Positions 57,408 through 64,000 of a stretch of 64,000 nucleotides of DNA are shown piece after piece. Under the pieces are notes generated by a model. It saw only the letters and a program-made list of their open reading frames with translations, had not been told where the DNA came from and ran no database searches. The DNA is from Carya illinoinensis. Taxonomy: Eukaryota; Streptophyta; Magnoliopsida; Fagales; Juglandaceae. Position 1 is the first letter of the stretch. Every line of letters begins with the position of its first letter. The position numbers and the translations under genes are program-made. The DNA is taken from the NCBI RefSeq assembly GCF_018687715.1, contig NC_056762.1, positions 16,897,864 through 16,961,863 of the forward strand. The letters run 5' to 3'.

Positions 57408-59755
57408 TGATTCAGCTGAAATATTGCATGTTTTAACTATTTAAAACCAATGTATTTTAAATTCTTCGTGACACTATTATTGGTTTTAGATGAAAAAATA
57501 GTTAATAAGCATAAATAAGAGTTGTGATTTTTAATTGATTGATATCATGTTTATGCTTAATTTTATAACTATATTTTAATGGGACAATATTTCCTCACAT
57601 ATATAGTCTATTTTTGATAATCTTCTTTTCTTTTAATTTGTATTTGAGTGCTATTTTTATCTCTTATTTTCAGCTCAAATAAAATTCACATGAGGGAAGT
57701 GGTGTACTTCAGCAGCTAAAAAAGAAAAGACGAAGATTTTTGGTGGAGTGTGAACGTAAGAAGCGGTAGCTTGTTGATGGCTTCCGTTGGTGCAGCTAAA
57801 GTAGACTTGATTGAAAGTGCTTAATCCTCCGATGCTGAAAACGTGGTAGTTGATAGTCAAGTATAATCTAATAAAGTTGATGACTTCGGTTGGTGCAGCT
57901 AATTTGGAGTAGAGTCTCGTTTGATGTCTTGAGTGAGCTGTGCTTAATTGATTAGAGAAGAGGGAAGTCGGCTGCTTCATTTCTTTATTATCCAGGAGGC
58001 GGCTAGCTGTAAAAAGTGGAGTGTGAATGTAATTAGAGGCAGCAAGCTGGGAGTTGTTCCAGTTTGAATTTTCGGTGGGATTATTTTTCTAAGAAGGAGT
58101 CGGTGGGTTGGTGAGACGTAGACGTTTGGAGTTTAGCTATTTAAAGATTGTTTTTCTTGCTAAAAAGAAAAAAAATAGGGAAGACGTGGGAAGAGACATA
58201 GAGAGAATTACGTGAAGGTTGTAGGCGATTGAGGTGAGTCGGCTGGATTAATTTGATTGGAGGGAGAGGGCAGGTTATGTGGGGGATAGAAGGGAGTTGA
58301 GGTGTGTTGGTCATGAGTAGAGAGGGAGAAAAGAGAGGGGTACGTGGTGGTAATTGAGGAAGCACCGAGTAGAGAATTATAGAGAGGGTGAGAAGAGATG
58401 TGCTTGAGTTGGCTGGATGTGAGAGAATTTATCTTACTGGGCAGCTTTAATTCTCTTGCAGGAATTGAGTTATGCTGGAATTGAAGGAAGAGTCAGTGGA
58501 TGCTTTAGAGTTGAGGTAAGTCGGTGCTTGAGTCATTGAACAAGAGAGGTAGACGTGTGAGTTGAGAGAGAGAGACGTGTAGGGAGTGAGAATTGATTAA
58601 AAGGGGTAGGCTGGGATTGATGTACGTGGAAGTCTATAGAAAGGGAAGAGAGTGCACTGCCGTGTTTGACTTGGTTTTAGTGAGGTTTGAGTGAGGAGTC
58701 TTAATAGGTGAGTCGGTCAGCTGGGATTAAGGGAAATTTTTGGCAAGAAGTCGGTGCAGTAGGTACATGAGAGTTGAGAGAATTGGAGAGGTCTGTAGGC
58801 GAGAGAGAATTGGAGGGATGGATTAGAAGGGTGTCAGTGATTCATTGAAGAAGTCAGTGCTGGCTGAAATGTGTAGTCGATGGTCATGTATTATGTAAAG
58901 GGGGATGGAATTAAGGAGTGAATTGGTTATTTGTCAAAAGGGAGAAGTCGGCTGGAGCTGGGAATATTGTTTCCAAAGGAAAAAGATTGGGATTAGTTTG
59001 ATTGCGTGGGATTTATTCCTCTGTATCAACTGGATTTCGAATTTTGTTATTTCTAAATTATTGCTCAGTATTTTTTATGTTTTATTTTTAGATTTCTAAT
59101 GAAGAATATTTATGTGATTTCTATCGTACTTGTAATAAATATGTTTGGTTAAATTTTCATACTAAGGTTAGAGATGAATTTTAATAATTTAAATATTGTT
59201 TTCGGATCCACGTAAAATTTATTCTGCGAGCTTGATCGATTAAAGGATTTTATTATTGGATATTTTGATTATCTATATACTCATCTTGATTCATTGTGAT
59301 TTTCGAATACAGTGAATGTTTGAGGAATCCTTGTGGTATTCAAATAGATTTGTAAATGTTTTAATCATCAATCGTTCACACTCAATCATAAGCGATTTTT
59401 TTTCTCGATCTTAAATGCTAAATCTTCCAATTAAACGGAATTATTATTCTAGTTTAATTGAAGTAAATCGATCGGAAACAATATCATAAATTATTAAACG
59501 GATCCTCGAAACCTTAGTCTTTCTCCATATTAATTCTTTTTATCATTTTAGTTTGATTCAGTTATTTTATCAATCTTCATTTGATTGCACGTTTCTTTTA
59601 GTAATTTTGTTTCATTGTCTGAATTTATTTTCTTTATCCCAAAAGTCAATCCCTGTGGATTCGATCCTGTAAGATACTACAACACCTGTATACTTGCAGG
59701 TAAAACTGCACTAAATTTTTGGTTCATTAATTTGAGTCAGAATTTAGGCGCACCA
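57408..59755 (+). repeat. 5' LTR of the Athila-like element
   Basis: 2348 bp, TGATTCAGCTGAAATATTGC...GCGCACCA. It is homologous to the minus-strand solo LTR at 9741-16865, including the GGATTCGATCCTGTAAGATA region near its end. Open frames inside are not supported. Confidence 0.9.
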
Positions 59756-59761
59756 AGTTTT

Positions 59762-59778
59762 TGGCGCCGTTGCCGGGG
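59762..59778 (+). other. Primer-binding site, tRNA-Asp
   Basis: TGGCGCCGTTGCCGGGG is the exact 17-base complement of the 3' end of plant tRNA-Asp(GUC). It lies six bases after the LTR end and is typical of Athila/Tat elements. Confidence 0.92.
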
Positions 59779-60128
59779 ATTGCAACGTGTGATAATTGTT
59801 TTTTAGAAAAGAACAGAATTTTTTTTTAATCTTTTGCTAATTGTTTTTCATATTCTTTTTGCAGGTACGATTTTTTACGGAAAACAGAGCATGTAACATT
59901 GCTTCCATATTCATACCATTTGGTAATCTCATTCCAAAATCTTTTTTTTTTCTTTTACTTTCTTGCTTGTTTTGCATTTTATTTTTACTTTTTGAATGTG
60001 CTCGATCCTCTATGATGAATGATCTCGTGGCAACGTGATCAAACGGGTAGATTGAGAAGAGAGGAAATTGTTTTAAAAGAATTGGTTGATACTTTGTCTG
60101 GTGATTCCAAAAATTCTCATTCTAATAC

Positions 60129-61497
60129 CATGGCTGACAATCGTAGTGTTCACGACGAACAAGAAAATGAAGAGGCACAAAATAATTCGTCAATGAGAAC
60201 TTTGCGCGAATATTTGTAGCCTACAAGGACAAGTACTCCATCTTGCATGATTTTTCCTATGAATATGGGAAATTTTGATTTAAAACCGGGAGTAATCTAA
60301 TTACTTCCAAATTTTCATGGCTTAGATTCAGAAAGTCCTTATTTTCATCTAAAAGAATTTGAAGAAGTTTGTGCAACTTTACAAAACCAAACTATCAATG
60401 ATGATGTTGTTAGATTAAAGTTGTTTCCATTCTCTTTGAAAGAAAAAGTTAAAAATTGGTTGAACTCCTTGAGACCAAGATCTATTGACACATGGCAAGA
60501 AATGCAAAGAGAATTTCTGAAAAAGTTTTTTCCTACTCATAGGACCAACACTCTTCGCAGAAATATTATGAATTTTTCTCAAAAGGAAAATGAAACATTT
60601 TTTCAGTGTTGGGAACATTTTAAAGAATTGTTGCTAACTTGCCCACATCATGGCTATGAGACTTGGCGCACCATTAGTTTTTTCTATGAAGGTTTAACAT
60701 CTCAAATGCGTCAGTTTGTAGAAATGATGTGTAACGGTAATTTTTTAAATAAAGATCCTGATGACGCTTGGGATTATTTTGACCAGTTAGCTGAAAATGC
60801 CCAATCTTGGGATAACACAGATCGTTCTGATCGGTCAAATAAGCCCAAACTCAGTGCCATGTCTCAAGAAGGTATGTATGTTCTTAAAGGAAATGATGAT
60901 GTGAATGCTAGGATAGCAAGTCTGACAAGAAAAGTCGAAGCCATGGAACTTAAGAAGGTAAATTCGGCTAAGGCCATTGAAAAAGAAGAAGAAAATTGTG
61001 GCATTTGTGAGATTAGTGGACACCTAACTCAGGATTGTCCAACAATCCCTGCTTTTAAAGAGGTGTTGCATGAACAAGCAAATGTCATGAATTCCTATAG
61101 GAGACCATTTTCCCCTTATTCAGAAACATATAATCTTGGATGGAGAAATCACCCCAATTTTAGTTGGAGGAATGAGTCTAATTCAAATCAAAATCCTCAA
61201 GGGCCATCTTCTTCTACTCCTTATGTGCCTCCACATAAGAAAACCCTTGAGGAGACATTATAGGCTTTTATGCAGGGACAAGCCAACATCAACACTCAGA
61301 CAATGCAGGCCATTACTGAGATGAGAAGTTCTATTAGCGACTTGATCTCTGCATTACATGCTCAAGAAAAGGGTAAGTTTCCTGCTCAGCCTCAGCCGAA
61401 TCCCAAAGGTAAGTTTGAGGTAAGAAATTCAAATCCTTCTGATTCAAAATTTGAACATGCCAAGTCCATCACCACTCTACGCAATGAAAAATAATTG
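60129..61497 (+). pseudogene. Athila-like gag
   Basis: From ATG 60129 (MADNRSVHDEQENEEAQNNS) a single frame continues to 61497 through in-frame stops near 60217, 60297 and 61261. The Retrotrans_gag domain spans residues about 70-240 (HLKEFEEVCATLQNQ, LKLFPFSLKEKVKNWLNSLR, EFLKKFFPTHRTNTLRRNIM, FVEMMCNGNFLNKDPDDAWD). A CCHC knuckle, CGICEISGHLTQDC, follows near 61000-61040. The last stop, near 61261, would remove only the C-terminal linker. It would form the particle that packages element RNA. Confidence 0.88.
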
Positions 61498-62570
61498 ATA
61501 AGAGTATTTCAACAATGAAAGTTGATGAGACCAACAACTCTTTAAATTTCAAGAGTGATGGTGAACTTGAGAAGGTTGAATTAGATATGCCTGTGAAAGC
61601 CCCAATACCTGCCCCATTTCCCCAAAGGTTGCAACATTCTCACAAGTTGGTTCAAAATGCTGATATTTTTGAAATTTTCAAACAAGTAAAAATCAACATT
61701 CCTTTGTTGGATGCAATCAAACAGATTCCATCGTATGCTAAATTTTTGAAAGATTTGTGCACAGTGAAGCGTACGATGAAGGTGCAGAAGAAGGCTTTTC
61801 TCACTGAGCAGGTAAGCGCCATCCTCCAGAACAATTCTCCACCAAAGTACAAAGACCCGGGTTGTCCAACAATTTCCTGCGTGATTGGAAATTTCAAAAT
61901 TGAAAAAGCTTTACTTGACCTCGGAGCTAGTGTTAACCTCCTACCCTACTCGGTATATGAGCAGTTGGGTCTTGGTGAGCTTAAACCCACCAAGGTAACA
62001 CTCCAACTTGCTGACCGTTCAATTAAAATACCGAGATGGATAGTTGAGGATGTGCTAGTTCAAGTAGGCAAATTTTATTTACCAGTGGATTTCATTGTTT
62101 TGGACACAGAACCTGTCTTTGATGTTTGCACTCAAATTCCTATAATTTTGGGTAGGCCGTTCCTTGTGACCTCAAATGCTTTAATAAATTGTAGGAATAG
62201 TGTGATGATAATTTCTTTTAGCAACATGACTTTGGAGTTGAATATTTTCAATATTTGTAAACAACCTGGTGATGATGATGATGTGCATGAAGTAAATCTG
62301 ATCCAAACTCTTGTTCAAAATAAATTTGATTTGTCAAGTTTTTCTGACCCTCTTGAGGCTTGTTTGGTTCATGGTGCAAATTTTGATGATGATTTTGTGC
62401 TTGCATCTATGAATTTTTCGCTAGAATCTACTCCTATAATGGACACTGATAAATGGAGAACACGTTTTGAGGAATTACCACCTCATGATGTCGTGTCTTT
62501 CCCTTCAAGTGTGCAAACACCAAAACTTGACTTGAAACCTCTACCTGCTGATCTCAAATATGCATTTTAG
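61498..62570 (+). pseudogene. Athila-like aspartic protease region
   Basis: The open frame 61515-62570 is one base out of phase with gag. A region with the ending KVQKKAFLTEQVSAILQNN leads to the retropepsin motif ALLDLGASVNLLPYSVYEQL with catalytic Asp in DLGAS, then PTKVTLQLADRSIKIPRW and IILGRPFLVTSNALINCRN (flap and C-terminal parts). A further one-base slip near 62570 separates it from the reverse transcriptase. It would cleave the polyprotein during particle maturation. Confidence 0.88.
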
Positions 62571-64000
62571 GTCAAGCAGAGACATTACCAGTGGTCATTT
62601 CATCAAAACTGGATGAAATTCGGGAGAGCAAATTGATTGGTGTTCTCATTGAACACAAAGAGGCAATAGGATGGACCATAGCTGATATCAAAGGTATCAG
62701 TCCTTTGATTTGTACCCACAGGAATTATCTAGAGGACAATTCTAAACCCTCTAGAGAAATGCAGTGTGGACTGAACCCCAACATGAAAAAGGTTGTTAGA
62801 GCAGAGGTGTTAAAACTTCTGGATGTAGGGATCATTTACCCTATTTCTGACAGCAAATGAGTTAGTCCCACGCAAGTGGTACCCAAGAAATCTGGTATGA
62901 CTGTAGTTAAGAATGCTGATAATGAACTGATTCCAACTAGAGTTACTACTGGTTGGCGTATGTGCATTGACTACAGAAAACTGAATTCTGTCACCAGAAA
63001 GGATCATTTTCCCCTACCATTCATGGATCAAATCATTGAACGTGTAGCAGGCCATAAATTCTATTGCTTCCTAGATGGTTATTCTGGATATAACCAAATT
63101 GAGATTGCTCCTGAAGATCAAGAAAAGACCACTTTTACATGTCCATTTGGTACCTTTGCATATCGAAGGATGCCATTCGGACTTTGTAATGCTCCTGCTA
63201 CATTTCAATGATGCATGATGAGTATATTCAGTGACATGGTAGAGCGTTTCATTGAAATATTCATGGATGATTTTTCTATTTTTGGTGATTCATTTGATGA
63301 ATGTTTGACTCATTTGGAAAGAGTGCTGATTAGATGCAAAGAAAAGAATTTGATTTTAAACTGGGAGAAGTGTCATTTTATGGTCACTCAAGGGATTGTT
63401 CTTGGTCACATTGTTTCTTCTCAAGGTTTTGAAGTGGACAAGGCCAAAATTGAATTAATTTCTAAATTGCCCATCCCAAAGAACATCAGGGATATCAGAT
63501 CTTTTCTAGGTCATGCAGGTTTTTACAGGAGGTTCATTAAAGGCTTCAGCACAATTTCTAGACCTTTGTGCAATTTATTGTCAAAGGAAAATTCTTTTGT
63601 GTGGACTGATGATTGTGAGTTAGCTTTTACAAAGCTAAAAGGTATGTTGATTTCAGCCCCAATTATGCGATCACCTGATTGGAATTTACCATTTGAGATT
63701 ATGTGTGATGCTAGTGATTATGCTGTTGGAGCTGTGTTGGGCCAACGTAAGGACAAAAAGCCTTGTGTTATTTATTATGCAAGTAGAACTTTAAACAGTG
63801 CTCAAGTGAATTATTCAACAACTGAAAAAGAGCTACTTGCAGTAATTTTTGCACTTGACAAATTTCGCTCTTATTTGATTGGATCTCAAAGTGTCATTTT
63901 TATTGATCATGCTGCGTTAAAGTACCTTTTAGCGAAAAAAGATGCAAAGCCCAGGTTGCTTAGATGGATCCTTTTGTTGCAAGAATTTGATTTGATAATC
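62571..64000 (+). pseudogene. Athila-like reverse transcriptase and RNase H (partial)
   Basis: Frame 62591 onward reads LIEHKEAIGWTIADIKGISP, a TGA at 62858-62860 (former Trp position in this family), and TGWRMCIDYRKLNSVTRKDH. Then come YRRMPFGLCNAPATFQ, a second TGA at 63209-63211, and the catalytic FMDDFSIFG at about 63260. After [20 protein letters not shown] the RNase H starts at [19 protein letters not shown] and runs off the right edge with [20 protein letters not shown] and DHAALKYL. Both stops are single-base changes in an otherwise continuous frame. Confidence 0.9.

Larger units (their letters stand above)
57408..64000 (+). mobile_element. Athila-like Ty3/gypsy element (partial, off the right edge)
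   Basis: It has a 5' LTR, a tRNA-Asp primer-binding site, gag, protease, reverse transcriptase and the start of RNase H, all plus strand. The tRNA-Asp primer and the DLGASVN protease type fit the Athila/Tat non-chromoviral clade. Four or more in-frame stops and two frameshifts are visible, but domains are otherwise continuous. The probable target duplication is CTAGT (57403-57407), with its partner beyond the window. Confidence 0.9.

Noticed and set aside
59762..59778. Possible tRNA gene end
   Set aside because: Only the 17-base primer-binding complement exists. There is no cloverleaf around it.
1..64000. A new defence, biosynthetic or signalling system
   Set aside because: Apart from one plant gene, all recognisable coding DNA belongs to known retroelement classes. 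I saw no gene cluster of another kind.

Overview
The window is nuclear DNA of a flowering plant, most likely a woody eudicot. The evidence is tRNA-iMet and tRNA-Asp primer-binding sites, plant-type Ty1/copia and Ty3/gypsy polyproteins, L1-type plant LINEs, MITEs, and one intron-containing plant gene. Some LINE and MITE sequence styles remind me of Fagales/Juglandaceae genomes, but that is recollection and not proof. No prokaryotic operon, CRISPR array, rRNA gene or tRNA gene is present. About nine tenths of the window is nested, mostly dead retrotransposons.

Layout. (1) 1-8090, minus strand: two copies of one Sirevirus-like copia family. The inner copy (1-5534, off the left edge) appears inserted in the gag gene of the outer copy (5535-8090); the outer gag also carries a 213-bp MITE with a 9-bp target duplication. 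(2) 8091-9256: unassigned non-coding DNA. (3) 9257-18695: a 5'-truncated LINE ORF2, split by an Athila-type solo LTR (target duplication GAAAG), which is itself split by a 4.8-kb solo LTR (target duplication AACGT). (4) 18696-20930: AT-rich intergenic DNA, then a GC/CT-rich stretch that may be the promoter and 5' exon of the only host gene.

(5) 20.2-40.8 kb: the host gene. Three coding exons (37848-38102, 38929-39108, 40159-40797) give a 357-residue coiled-coil membrane protein. Its probable 5' intron holds a LINE (21317-37191) bounded by an exact 18-bp target duplication. That LINE contains a gag-only LTR element (22677-24878) and a complete 9.1-kb Tekay-like chromovirus (26845-35918, minus strand). 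(6) 40.9-44.2 kb: a hAT-like MITE and a third LINE fragment, fused to a Tat-like gag fragment (44.2-44.9 kb) with two tandem-repeat arrays (45.1-46.1 kb) and LTR-like DNA. (7) 47.1-57.4 kb: a decayed plus-strand gypsy element with a truncated 5' LTR and two solo LTRs inside it (target duplications GGTAT and GTAGG). (8) 57408-64000: an Athila-like element inserted into that element's 3' LTR and running off the right edge.

The retroelement genes do not form a working pathway. Apart from the host gene, every long coding region has stops, frameshifts or deletions, although the Tekay pol and the right-hand Athila pol are only lightly damaged. The value of the window is its readable insertion history, with at least five exact target-site duplications and several unusual junctions. 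I found no convincing new biological system.
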